The notes beneath the pieces were generated by a model, which had not been told where the DNA came from, did not search any database, and was given only the letters and a program-made list of their open reading frames with translations. This document shows positions 1-6,079 of a stretch of 6,079 bases of DNA, piece after piece (the stretch's first letter is position 1; the number at the start of each line of letters is the position of its first letter). The stretch covers positions 1 through 6,079 of the forward strand of contig JAQBXG010000107.1 in NCBI GenBank assembly GCA_027625125.1. The letters are read 5' to 3'. Both the position numbers and the translations under genes were made by a program. The stretch is from Pseudomonadota bacterium. Lineage in GTDB: Bacteria > Pseudomonadota > Alphaproteobacteria > UBA2966 > CAIVPW01.

Positions 1-829
1 GTTGCGGCTGCTGGCGACGCTGGCGAAGCCCGACGGCGGGTCGGCCCAGGTGATGGGCCACGATCTTGTTACCGCCCCTGGCGACGTGCGCGCGAATATC
101 GCGCTGACCGGCCAGTTCGCGTCGCTGGATGAGGACCTGACCGGGCGCGAGAATCTGCTGTTGCTGGCGCGGCTGTGGGGATTCCGTGGCCGCGCGGCGC
201 GGGCGCGGGCCGATGAACTGCTGGCGGCGTTCGACCTCGCCGACGCCGCCGGACGCCAGGTCGTCAAATATTCCGGCGGCATGCGGCGGCGGCTGGATAT
301 CGCCGCGTCGCTGGTCGTGACGCCGGGGGTGCTGTTTCTCGACGAGCCAACCACGGGACTCGATCCGAATGCCCGCAAGAGCGTATGGCGGATGATTCGC
401 GCACTGGCGGAATCCGGCGTCACCGTGTTGCTGACGACCCAGTATCTGGAGGAAGCCGACCAGCTCGCGGCGCGCATCGCCGTCATCGACCACGGCAGAA
501 AGATCGCCGAGGGCACCAGCCGCGAGTTGAAGGCCCAGACCGGCTCCCGCGTGCTGCACGTGACCGTCGCCGATTCGGCCCGCCGGAATGAGGCGGCGGC
601 AATGCTGGAGGCGCGCCTCGGCGCCACGCCCCAGCCGCGCGAGGCCGATGGGGCGATCGCGATTCCGGTCGCGCTGGCGGCGGACGCGGCCGAAGCGGTG
701 ACGGCGCTGGGTCAGGCGGGGATCGAGGTCGCGTCGTTTTCGATGGCCGCACCGAGTCTGGAGGAGGTGTTCTTCGCGCTGACCGGCAAGCCTGTCGTCG
801 AAGGCGCAACATCCGAGGCGGCGCAATGA
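1..829 (+). CDS. DrrA-type ABC transporter ATP-binding protein, 5' truncated by the window edge
   Basis: This is the ATPase subunit of an ABC-2 exporter in the daunorubicin-resistance (DrrA) family. It would hydrolyse ATP on the cytoplasmic face to drive export through the permease encoded next. The readable part (about 275 residues) starts just after where the Walker A lysine helix should be, so roughly 45-50 N-terminal residues lie outside the window. The apparent TTG start at base 2 is an internal Leu codon. Visible motifs, numbered from base 2, are the Q-loop (Q38 in LTGQFASLDEDLTG), the ABC signature YSGGM (90-94), Walker B with its catalytic Glu (VLFLDEP, 110-116) and the D-loop GLD (119-121). 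The switch position is Q147 in TTQYLEEAD, where most ABC ATPases have His; as I recall, Gln is normal in DrrA proteins. The C-terminal SLEEVFFALTG stretch is the usual DrrA tail. The stop overlaps the permease start as ATGA, which implies translational coupling. The substrate cannot be predicted. Confidence 0.93.
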   Translation, partial: LRLLATLAKPDGGSAQVMGHDLVTAPGDVRANIALTGQFASLDEDLTGRENLLLLARLWGFRGRAARARADELLAAFDLADAAGRQVVKYSGGMRRRLDIAASLVVTPGVLFLDEPTTGLDPNARKSVWRMIRALAESGVTVLLTTQYLEEADQLAARIAVIDHGRKIAEGTSRELKAQTGSRVLHVTVADSARRNEAAAMLEARLGATPQPREADGAIAIPVALAADAAEAVTALGQAGIEVASFSMAAPSLEEVFFALTGKPVVEGATSEAAQ

Positions 830-1629
830 CCCCCGATCCCGCCACCCTGCGCCTGCACGCCGGGCGGCCGCCGTCGCCGTCGCCCGTGTCGAATGCGTTC
901 GCGTTCGGCTGGCGGGCGATCTTGAAGTTCAAGCACGTGCCCGAGCAGCTGTTCGACCTGGTGATGACGCCGATCCTGTTCACGCTGTTGTTCGTGTTCA
1001 TTTTCGGCGGTGCGCTGGCCGGCTCGACCGACGGCTATGCGCAATATCTGGTGCCCGGCATTCTGGTCCAGACGGTGATGTTCAATACCGTCTACTCCGG
1101 CATGGTGCTCAGCACCGACCTGCAAAAAGGGTTGTTCGACCGCTTCCGCTCGCTGCCGATCTGGCAGCTGTCGCCGTTCGCCGGCCTGGCGGTCGGCGAC
1201 GTGCTGCGCCATGTCATCGCCGGCGCAATCATTCTGGTCATCGGCATGTTGCTGGGGTTCCGCCCCGAAGGCGGCATTCCCGGCGTCATCGCCGCATTCG
1301 TGCTGCTGGTCGCGATCGGTTTCGGGGTCGGCTGGTTCTTCCTGGTCATCGGCATGGTGATTCGCGCGCCCAGCACGGTGATGACGCTGGGATTCACGTT
1401 CCTGTTTCCGGTCGTGTTCGCGTCCAACATCATGGTCGACCCGGCGACGATGCCCGGGTGGCTCAAAGCGGTCGTGCTTGCGAATCCGGTCACGTGGATG
1501 ACGACGGCGATGCGCGGAATCTTCGCCGGCACTGCCGGCGTCGGCCAGGTGTTGCTCGCGCTCGCACTGCCGGTGGCGCTGATGGCGACGCTGGCGCCGC
1601 TGACGCTGTGGCTTTACCGCCGGCAATAG
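826..1629 (+). CDS. DrrB-type ABC-2 exporter permease
   Basis: This 267-residue integral membrane protein is the transmembrane half of the exporter whose ATPase is encoded immediately upstream. The pair would export a hydrophobic drug, a lipid or a similar compound. After a cytoplasmic N-terminus of about 40 residues, there are about six hydrophobic segments (near 45-64, 78-96, 124-145, 150-174, 184-203 and 240-262). DrrB-family hallmarks are clear: the KHVPEQLFDLVMTPILF entry, the FGGALAGSTDGYAQYLVPGILVQT loop region, and the coupling-helix-like DLQKGLFDRFRSLP motif (98-111). The length is usual for the family. The ATG at 826 shares bases with the upstream TGA. The stop lies 18 bp from the end of a convergent gene, and no U-tract terminator is visible between them. 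Family assignment is firm; substrate is unknown. Confidence 0.93.
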   Translation: MTPDPATLRLHAGRPPSPSPVSNAFAFGWRAILKFKHVPEQLFDLVMTPILFTLLFVFIFGGALAGSTDGYAQYLVPGILVQTVMFNTVYSGMVLSTDLQKGLFDRFRSLPIWQLSPFAGLAVGDVLRHVIAGAIILVIGMLLGFRPEGGIPGVIAAFVLLVAIGFGVGWFFLVIGMVIRAPSTVMTLGFTFLFPVVFASNIMVDPATMPGWLKAVVLANPVTWMTTAMRGIFAGTAGVGQVLLALALPVALMATLAPLTLWLYRRQ

Positions 1630-1647
1630 CGCCGCGGCCCGGAGTGA

Positions 1648-2234
1648 TCACGACGCGCCGGGGGCCTGGGCGGTTCGGCGGGCGCCGATGCGATACACCC
1701 AGGCCGGCGGGACGTTGTTCCAGACGACGCCGACGAGCTCTGCATCGAGACCCAGGGAGTCCATGGTCTTCCTGTCGACGGGGGGTTTGGGCAGATAGGT
1801 GAACTGGAAGAGCGCACCGCCCTGCGCCAGCCCACTGAATATGGCGCACAGGATGTCGCGCCGCTTCTTTGCCTCGAAGCTCACGAATGGAAGCCCGCTG
1901 ATCGCGACGGAATAGTAGCCGGCGGACGGCATATGTTCCGCCGAATTTCCGGATACCGGCGTCCAAGGCGCGAGGCGAGGTCCGGATGGACCTCGACCAC
2001 AGTGACGTTGCCGGGGCAAACCCCTCTGGACAGAATCGCCTTGGTGAACGAGCCGGTGCCCGGCCCCAATTCCAGAACCGTTTGATCGGCGCCGTGCAAA
2101 GAGCCGGTAATGACGTCCGCGAGTTTCCGGCCGCTGGGCAAGATCGCGCCGGTCCGCAGCGGATGCCGCATCCAGGAACGGAAAAATGGCACACAGTCTT
2201 CCGCCGTGCCCTTCCACTGCGCAGCAACGCTCAT
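1648..2234 (-). pseudogene. Frameshifted PmtA/KsgA-like SAM-dependent methyltransferase
   Basis: This looks like a small class I SAM methyltransferase resembling bacterial phosphatidylethanolamine N-methyltransferases (PmtA) and rRNA adenine dimethylases. From ATG at 2234, the first frame gives FFRSWMRHPLRTGAILPSGR (17-36), then motif I LELGPGTG (54-61) and the acidic end of strand 2 in VVEVHP (E81). It continues to RRYPEI (92-97) and soon after runs out of homology, reaching a stop at 1881. The rest of the domain is in another frame, as AISGLPFVSFEAKKRRDIL, GGALFQFTYLPKPP and NNVPPAWVYRIGARR, ending at a TGA at 1648. Start to stop is 587 bases, so one base, or 3n+1 bases, is missing. The break lies at about 1925-1955. 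PmtA relatives have about 26 residues between the RYP-like and ISGLP-like motifs, against about 15 here. A small deletion removing motif II is therefore likelier than a single-base error, but a sequencing error cannot be excluded. A weak GGGA stands upstream of ATG. A TTG start at 2279 is possible but less likely. Confidence 0.78.
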
Positions 2235-2312
2235 AATTTTGTCCCGGGACCGGCACTCGCCACCCTGATCCCGGCACAATTGCAGGTCATCGGCGCAGGG
2301 CGTGAAGCGATC

Positions 2313-2350
2313 TGGTCAATCATGTGGTCACGTTCCGGCGAATGGTCAAT
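2313..2350. repeat. Three direct TGGTCA repeats in the intergenic gap
   Basis: The 137-bp gap 2235-2371 carries TGGTCAAT at 2313-2320, TGGTCA at 2325-2330 and TGGTCAAT again at 2343-2350, start-to-start distances of 12 and 18 bases. On the - strand these read as TGACCA/ATTGACCA upstream of the broken methyltransferase gene and downstream of the three-gene operon. They could be binding sites for a regulator of the methyltransferase gene. The - strand TTGACC (2349-2344) could also serve as a -35 box, with a poor CATGAT 19 bases further on as -10. The hexamer also occurs at 3036-3041 and 3087-3092 inside the neighbouring gene, so chance is a real alternative. Confidence 0.3.
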
Positions 2351-2371
2351 GTCGGCAACATAATTCGCGGG

Positions 2372-3439
2372 TTAACGAAACACCGTCACCGCGCCGCCCG
2401 GCATCGACCGCGGACAGCCGCCGCCGCCGTGGGCGACCTCCATCCTGTCGCCGTCGGCCGAAATCCGCAGCCATGCATAACCGCCCTGACCGGCATAGCA
2501 GTGTTCGCCGGTGACGGTACGCGGGTCAGTCCAGGTCGCCGCGTCGGGGCTGACCCAGACGTGCCAGCCGGGTCCCTGCACCCGCACCTGGCCGTTGGTG
2601 GTGGCGATCGCCAGCGCCCAGCCCGGGTCGCCGAACTGGTCGGCGGGGTCGAACGGGGCGCGGAACCAGCCCCCGGCCACCGCGCCGGGCGTATCGGGCA
2701 TCACGAAACAGCCGTCCGCATCGGCCGCCACGTCAACAAGCAGCGCGTAGTATTGCGCCCGCAATGCAGGCGGCGCGTAGTCGAACGCGCAATCCGTGCG
2801 CAGCAGCCATTGCAGATCACCGGCCACCGCATACCGTTGCCGATTGGCGAATTCCCGCGTCACCGTCGAATTGGCGACGATGATGTCCCAGTTGTGGGCG
2901 ACGATGGTCCCGGCGGTATGGGCGAGCAGATCCCCGGCGGCGACCGGCACCCGCACTTGCACTTCGGCGTTGCGGGTGTCTTCGACCGGCACGGCCGGGG
3001 CGACCGCCGCCAGCGGCGGCGAAAGCCGGTCCATGTGGTCAAAGCGGATCTGCACCTCGCAGCTCACCTCCAGCCGCAAGATGTACTGGTCAACCATCGC
3101 CACCGACCCGTCGCGGCGATTCATCGGTTGCAGGAAATAGGTGATGCCGGTGACGACCGCGTCGGTCGGGGCGAACACCGGCACCTCAGGCGCATCGCCG
3201 TCGGCGTCGGTCCTGATCCAGACATAGGAACGGTTCTTGAACCGTTCGCCGGAAATTACCGCCGGCGGCAGTATTTGTTTGATCGCGTCCAGGTCGGTGA
3301 ACGGCGCCGAAAACATCGGCGCGGGGTCGCTCCGACAATCCGGCGACGGGCGGGATTGTCCCGCCGCCGGTGCGGCAAACGCAATCCACAGCCCGACGGC
3401 AACGGCAACAAGCGGGATTCGCATCGGCGCCCCGCTCAT
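2372..3439 (-). CDS. Exported protein with degenerate peptidase-M23-like barrel and unknown C-terminal domain
   Basis: This is a 355-residue predicted periplasmic protein of unknown function. The N-terminus is a signal peptide with a hydrophobic core around residues 8-22 and a likely cleavage after AAPAAG (about 27). Residues 66-192 follow the order of the M23/LytM beta-barrel: VFAPTDAVVTGITYF (88-102) like the usual 'VYAPADGTV' strand, RFDHMDRLS (132-140) like 'YAHLS', VPVAAGDLLAHTAG (164-177) like 'VKAGQxIGxxG', and NWDIIVAN (183-190) where peptidases carry HxH. The first metal His/Asp motif and the HxH motif are not present, so it is probably a non-catalytic, possibly binding, member. Residues 200-355 form a region I do not recognise, with GPGWHVWVSPDAATW near 289-303. 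Six cysteines (35, 127, 217, 244, 314, 342) could form disulfides. The ATG at 3439 overlaps the cyclase stop (ATGA). The ATG at 3424 (Met6), with GGGG upstream, is an alternative start giving a tidier signal peptide. It is the last gene of the operon. Confidence 0.8.
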   Translation of the reverse strand: MSGAPMRIPLVAVAVGLWIAFAAPAAGQSRPSPDCRSDPAPMFSAPFTDLDAIKQILPPAVISGERFKNRSYVWIRTDADGDAPEVPVFAPTDAVVTGITYFLQPMNRRDGSVAMVDQYILRLEVSCEVQIRFDHMDRLSPPLAAVAPAVPVEDTRNAEVQVRVPVAAGDLLAHTAGTIVAHNWDIIVANSTVTREFANRQRYAVAGDLQWLLRTDCAFDYAPPALRAQYYALLVDVAADADGCFVMPDTPGAVAGGWFRAPFDPADQFGDPGWALAIATTNGQVRVQGPGWHVWVSPDAATWTDPRTVTGEHCYAGQGGYAWLRISADGDRMEVAHGGGGCPRSMPGGAVTVFR

Positions 3440-5355
3440 TTTTCCGCGAACACAAACGTGCCGTCCCAGGCGGCGCCGGGCGGTGACCGTTGCAGCGTCA
3501 CGATCCGGGCCCGAAACAGCGCGTACAACGTCGATTCCGGCTCGCCGCGCATCAGCTCGGCCAGGATCGCGTCCGCTGCCGCCCAGTTTCGCGCCCGGTA
3601 GTGGCCCAACGCCTCCTCCCAGCGGGCGATGCGATCGATCGTTTCGGGCGGCAGCTGTCCGGCGCGGCCCAGCGGTTCGAAAATTCGGATCGGCTCCGCA
3701 CGCCCCTTGACCCGGACCCGGTCCAGCTCCCGGTACAGCATCGCCGGCGCCGCGTCGCTCGTCGCCTCAGTGACGAGCGCGGCTACGTCATAGGCCCGCG
3801 TCAGTCCTTCGAGCCGCGCGGCGATGTTCACCCCGTCGCCGACGACCGTATAGTTCATGCGGCGGCGGGACCCCATGTTGCCGGCGACCAGGGTGCCGGT
3901 ATTGATGCCGACGCCACAGCCCAGCTTTGCAAGGCCCTGCCGGGTCCGCGTTACGTTCATCTCCGTCACTGCCTGGCCAATGCGCAATGCCGCGGAGACG
4001 GCTTGCCCGGCATGGTTCCCGTGCCGTACCGGCGCGCCGAACACCGCCATGATCGCGTCGCCGATGTATTTGTCGATAACGCCGCAGCAGGATTCGATTG
4101 CTTCGGTCAGTCGGGAAAAGTATTCGTTCAGCATCGCCACCAGCTCGGCCGGCGGCATCGATTCCACGATCGCGGTGAATCCCCGCATATCGGCGAACAG
4201 CACCGACGCCTCCCGTTCCTCGCCACCCAGTTCGACGCCGCTGCGGATCAATTCACCGGCGATTTGCGGCGACACCACCTTGCCGAGCAAGTCACGGGCC
4301 TGGTCACGCTCTTTCAAGCCGTCCAGCATGTGATTGAACGAATCCGCCAACGCACCGAATTCGTCGTTCCGCCGTGTCTCCACCCGCGCCCCATAGTCGC
4401 CGTCCGCTGCACGGCCGACGGCGGCGGCGAGCCGCTCCACCGGTGCGGTCACCGACCGGCCGATCAGCCAGGCACCCGTCAGCGAAACGGCGAGTCCCAA
4501 TCCGAGCAGCGCCGCCAGCGCAATCCTTAGCGGCTGAAACGGCGCCAGGGCATCGTCGAGGGAGTTCTGCAGCACGACCGTCACCGGCACAATGCCGCCG
4601 CCGTTGACCGGGCGGGCGAGGGTGACCAGCGTGCGGCCGTTGGCCGTCAACATGCGGGAGCCGCCGGGAGCGGCGAACGACTCGATCGCCGCGGGGTTAA
4701 AATCCACCCGTTGCTCCGTCGCGATCGTCGATGCGAACGTCACCCAATCGCCGTCGACAACCGCCCCCAACGTGACCTCGGCGGCCGCCAATACCTTTAA
4801 CTCCCGGGCGAACGCGTCGTCGAGTTCGAATCCCAGCAGCACCCAAGCAACCGGCACCGGCGCCATCAGCGGAGCCGCGACGGTCTGAAAGGCCCGTCCG
4901 GCAATCACGTCAATGTCGGTGGCGGTGATGTCCGGTCGGGATTCCGCCAGCTCGATCAGCCGCCGCACCGCGCGTTCGTCGATCGAGTCGGTGGGGGCCG
5001 TTCCTGCCACCAGTTTGCCGTCGAGGTCGGTGACAAAACCGGAATCGGCGCCAATCCGGGTCGCCATGTTGCCGAGCGCCGAAACCATCGTGCGTTCGTG
5101 ACGGATGCCGAATGCGGATTTGAACCCGAAATCTCCGGTCACCAGTCGCGCCGACTGCGCCAGCTGCTGTTCCTGGCGTTTCACGACGGCGGCAAAAACG
5201 GCGGCGCTGTCGCCCAGTCGCTGTTCGACCTGGTCTCTCGCATACCACGTCGTGCCGACGTATACGGCAACCAGTGCCGCGCCCTGTACGCCCAGAACCA
5301 GCCCAACAAGAAAGGCGAGAACGCGCGTGCGAAACCTGTACCGGCGCTGGCGCAT
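3436..5355 (-). CDS. Membrane-bound class III adenylate cyclase with Cache-like sensor and HAMP domain
   Basis: This 639-residue inner-membrane receptor cyclase is predicted to convert ATP to cAMP in the cytoplasm in response to a periplasmic signal. Domains in order: transmembrane helix 1 (about 11-33), a periplasmic region of about 240 residues resembling a Cache sensor (about 35-272, with GFVTDLDGKLVAG at 106-118), transmembrane helix 2 (about 275-298), HAMP (about 296-350, including RRNDEFGALADSFN), a linker, and the catalytic domain (about 380-560). Both metal-binding aspartates are present (D389 in FADMRGFT and D433 in KYIGDAIMAVFG). So are the transition-state residues N510 and R514 (GDGVNIAARLE). 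K429 with T503 is the Lys/Thr pair of class IIIb adenylate, rather than guanylate, cyclases. Residues 565-620 resemble the helical tail seen after many such domains (ARWEEALGHYRARNWAAADA). The ATG is 6 bp after the cupredoxin-like gene's stop, with no clear Shine-Dalgarno, suggesting coupling. The sensed ligand is unknown. Confidence 0.93.
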   Translation of the reverse strand: MRQRRYRFRTRVLAFLVGLVLGVQGAALVAVYVGTTWYARDQVEQRLGDSAAVFAAVVKRQEQQLAQSARLVTGDFGFKSAFGIRHERTMVSALGNMATRIGADSGFVTDLDGKLVAGTAPTDSIDERAVRRLIELAESRPDITATDIDVIAGRAFQTVAAPLMAPVPVAWVLLGFELDDAFARELKVLAAAEVTLGAVVDGDWVTFASTIATEQRVDFNPAAIESFAAPGGSRMLTANGRTLVTLARPVNGGGIVPVTVVLQNSLDDALAPFQPLRIALAALLGLGLAVSLTGAWLIGRSVTAPVERLAAAVGRAADGDYGARVETRRNDEFGALADSFNHMLDGLKERDQARDLLGKVVSPQIAGELIRSGVELGGEEREASVLFADMRGFTAIVESMPPAELVAMLNEYFSRLTEAIESCCGVIDKYIGDAIMAVFGAPVRHGNHAGQAVSAALRIGQAVTEMNVTRTRQGLAKLGCGVGINTGTLVAGNMGSRRRMNYTVVGDGVNIAARLEGLTRAYDVAALVTEATSDAAPAMLYRELDRVRVKGRAEPIRIFEPLGRAGQLPPETIDRIARWEEALGHYRARNWAAADAILAELMRGEPESTLYALFRARIVTLQRSPPGAAWDGTFVFAEK

Positions 5356-5361
5356 CGACGA

Positions 5362-6006
5362 TCAGTTTGCGTCCCGCTCAAGTCGCCACAGCGGCTCCGG
5401 GCGCAGCGCCAAATCGAATTCGATATTGGCGATTTCGTTCGCGAACGTCTCGATCGTTCGCGGCAGCGGGCCGTCGCCGCGAACGCCGGGATGCCAGACG
5501 TACACCTCGGTTTGCCCAACAGGCAGTTCGCGCAGGATCGCGACTCCCGATTCGTCGGTCTTGCCCAAAAAGCGGGTCGGAACCGCATAGACATAGGCGA
5601 CCATCCAGTCGTGAATGCTGCATCCCAAAAGAATAACTCCGGAATGCTCGATCGGCACCGGCGGCGCGCTGACCTCGCGCGTCAACGCGATTTCAAACAC
5701 TCTGGCGCCGAACACCGAATAGATGTTGTGGGCGAATCGGTCCGCGTTGGTGAACACGACTTCGGCGCCAACCTCGACGGGTGTCACAAACGGCCGAAAT
5801 TCCGCGCCGACCTGATCGATGACCGCGCCAATCGGTTGATGGTCGGGCAGGGGTCGTCCATCGGCGGGAATCGCATACACCACGGCGTTCGCGAGCGGTG
5901 CGCCATTGCTGTCGCGTATGGTCGCTGCGATATCCGCCGCGGTCGCTCCCCTTGCGAAAACCGCGGCGGCCACGGCGAGCCACGCGATCGTCAGCCGAAT
6001 CCCCAT
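5362..6006 (-). CDS. Exported cupredoxin-like protein ('methylamine utilization protein' type)
   Basis: This 214-residue predicted periplasmic protein has a probable mononuclear copper site. The signal peptide is MGIRLTIAWLAVAAAVF, with cleavage likely after the A-T-A at 21-23. Residues 25-46 (IAATIRDSNGAPLANAVVYA) and 147-171 (GKTDESGVAILRELPVGQTEVYVW) look like halves of a beta-sandwich of the carboxypeptidase-regulatory type. Between them is a cupredoxin-like segment: IDQVGAEFRPFVTPVEVGAEVVFTNADRFAHNIYS, then LLGCSIHDWMVAYVYAV. The candidate copper ligands are H93, C129, H132 and M135. The Cys-x2-His-x2-Met spacing matches amicyanin. Relatives are often labelled methylamine utilization proteins, but nothing here encodes methylamine dehydrogenase, so that name should not be read as function. 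A strong Shine-Dalgarno (GGGAGG) precedes the ATG. It is the first gene of the operon, 6 bp ahead of the cyclase, suggesting a redox or copper role feeding that sensor. Confidence 0.87.
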   Translation of the reverse strand: MGIRLTIAWLAVAAAVFARGATAADIAATIRDSNGAPLANAVVYAIPADGRPLPDHQPIGAVIDQVGAEFRPFVTPVEVGAEVVFTNADRFAHNIYSVFGARVFEIALTREVSAPPVPIEHSGVILLGCSIHDWMVAYVYAVPTRFLGKTDESGVAILRELPVGQTEVYVWHPGVRGDGPLPRTIETFANEIANIEFDLALRPEPLWRLERDAN

Positions 6007-6010
6007 GCGC

Positions 6011-6016
6011 CCTCCC
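6011..6016 (-). promoter_or_regulatory. Ribosome binding site of the cupredoxin-like gene
   Basis: The - strand reads GGGAGG followed by GCGC and the ATG at 6006-6004. It is the only strong Shine-Dalgarno of the three-gene operon, which supports both this start codon and the idea that the operon's translation begins here. No convincing -35/-10 pair was found in the remaining bases up to 6079, so the promoter may lie outside the window. Confidence 0.65.
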
Positions 6017-6043
6017 GGACGGGCGCTACCCTAACACGGGCGT

Positions 6044-6064
6044 GCCGCCGCCCGCAGCGGCGGC
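6044..6064. repeat. Perfect 8-bp inverted repeat in the operon leader, next to an A8 tract
   Basis: GCCGCCGC (6044-6051) and GCGGCGGC (6057-6064) can form a perfect hairpin with a 5-base loop. A run of eight A lies at 6071-6078. On the - strand the order is T8, then hairpin, then the Shine-Dalgarno, so this is not an intrinsic terminator for the operon. The T8 run may be the tail of a terminator belonging to a gene beyond the right edge. The hairpin could lie in the operon's 5' leader, but GC-rich DNA makes such repeats common. Confidence 0.35.
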
Positions 6065-6079
6065 GTCGGCAAAAAAAAC

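Noticed and set aside
440..444. Gln instead of His at the switch loop of the ABC ATPase
   Set aside because: TTQYLEEAD is, as I recall, the usual form in DrrA-family ATPases, so it does not suggest inactivation.
712..1626. A 304-codon - strand open frame opposite the permease
   Set aside because: The product is a low-complexity Gln/His/Arg/Asp-rich string complementary to the well-recognised DrrB permease.
1636..1666. Possible terminator hairpin (GGCCC/GGGCC) between the convergent permease and methyltransferase genes
   Set aside because: The stem is short with a long loop, overlaps the end of the methyltransferase frame, and has no U-tract on either strand.
2324..3601. A 425-codon + strand open frame, longer than the - strand gene it covers
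   Set aside because: Its translation is rich in Arg, His and Gly with no domain or signal peptide, as expected from the complement of GC-rich coding DNA. The - strand frame has a signal peptide, family-like motifs and an operon overlap.
3490..4530. A 346-codon + strand open frame opposite the cyclase
   Set aside because: It is an Arg/His/Gln-rich shadow lying over the conserved cyclase catalytic domain.
5362..6006. Methylamine oxidation locus
   Set aside because: Only the common annotation label of the cupredoxin-like family points this way; no mau dehydrogenase subunits or maturation genes are in the window.

Overview
The window comes from a GC-rich bacterial chromosome (estimated by eye at well above 60% G+C, with strong G/C bias at third codon positions). 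The protein families and the two-gene DrrAB exporter would fit a Pseudomonadota lineage, perhaps an alphaproteobacterium. That placement is an inference, because no rRNA or marker gene is present. No tRNA, rRNA, CRISPR array, transposase or integrase was seen.

Layout. Bases 1-1629 (+ strand) hold an ABC-2 drug or lipid exporter of the daunorubicin-resistance (DrrAB) type. The ATPase is cut by the left window edge and lacks its Walker A region. It is followed, with an ATGA start/stop overlap, by its complete membrane permease. Facing it 18 bp away, on the - strand (1648-2234), is a small phospholipid N-methyltransferase/KsgA-like SAM methyltransferase whose reading frame is broken. Its SAM-binding N-terminal half and its C-terminal half lie in different frames, and about ten residues seem to be missing at the junction. 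A 137-bp gap (2235-2371) with three direct TGGTCA repeats separates it from the next transcription unit.

Bases 2372-6006 (- strand) form a tight three-gene operon, transcribed from right to left. Its genes are (i) an exported cupredoxin-like protein with an amicyanin-like Cys-x2-His-x2-Met copper loop (5362-6006), (ii) a membrane-bound class III adenylate cyclase with a periplasmic Cache-like sensor, a HAMP domain and an intact catalytic domain (3436-5355), and (iii) an exported protein with a degenerate peptidase-M23-like barrel and an unrecognised C-terminal domain (2372-3439). The first gap is 6 bp, and the second junction is a 4-base ATGA overlap, so co-translation is likely.

The operon is the most interesting part. 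A predicted periplasmic copper protein, a transmembrane cyclase with a periplasmic sensor and a predicted periplasmic non-peptidase M23-like protein look like one envelope-to-cAMP signalling unit, with the two exported proteins as candidate ligand or redox partners of the sensor. This is inferred from gene order and domain content; nothing in the sequence proves the interaction.
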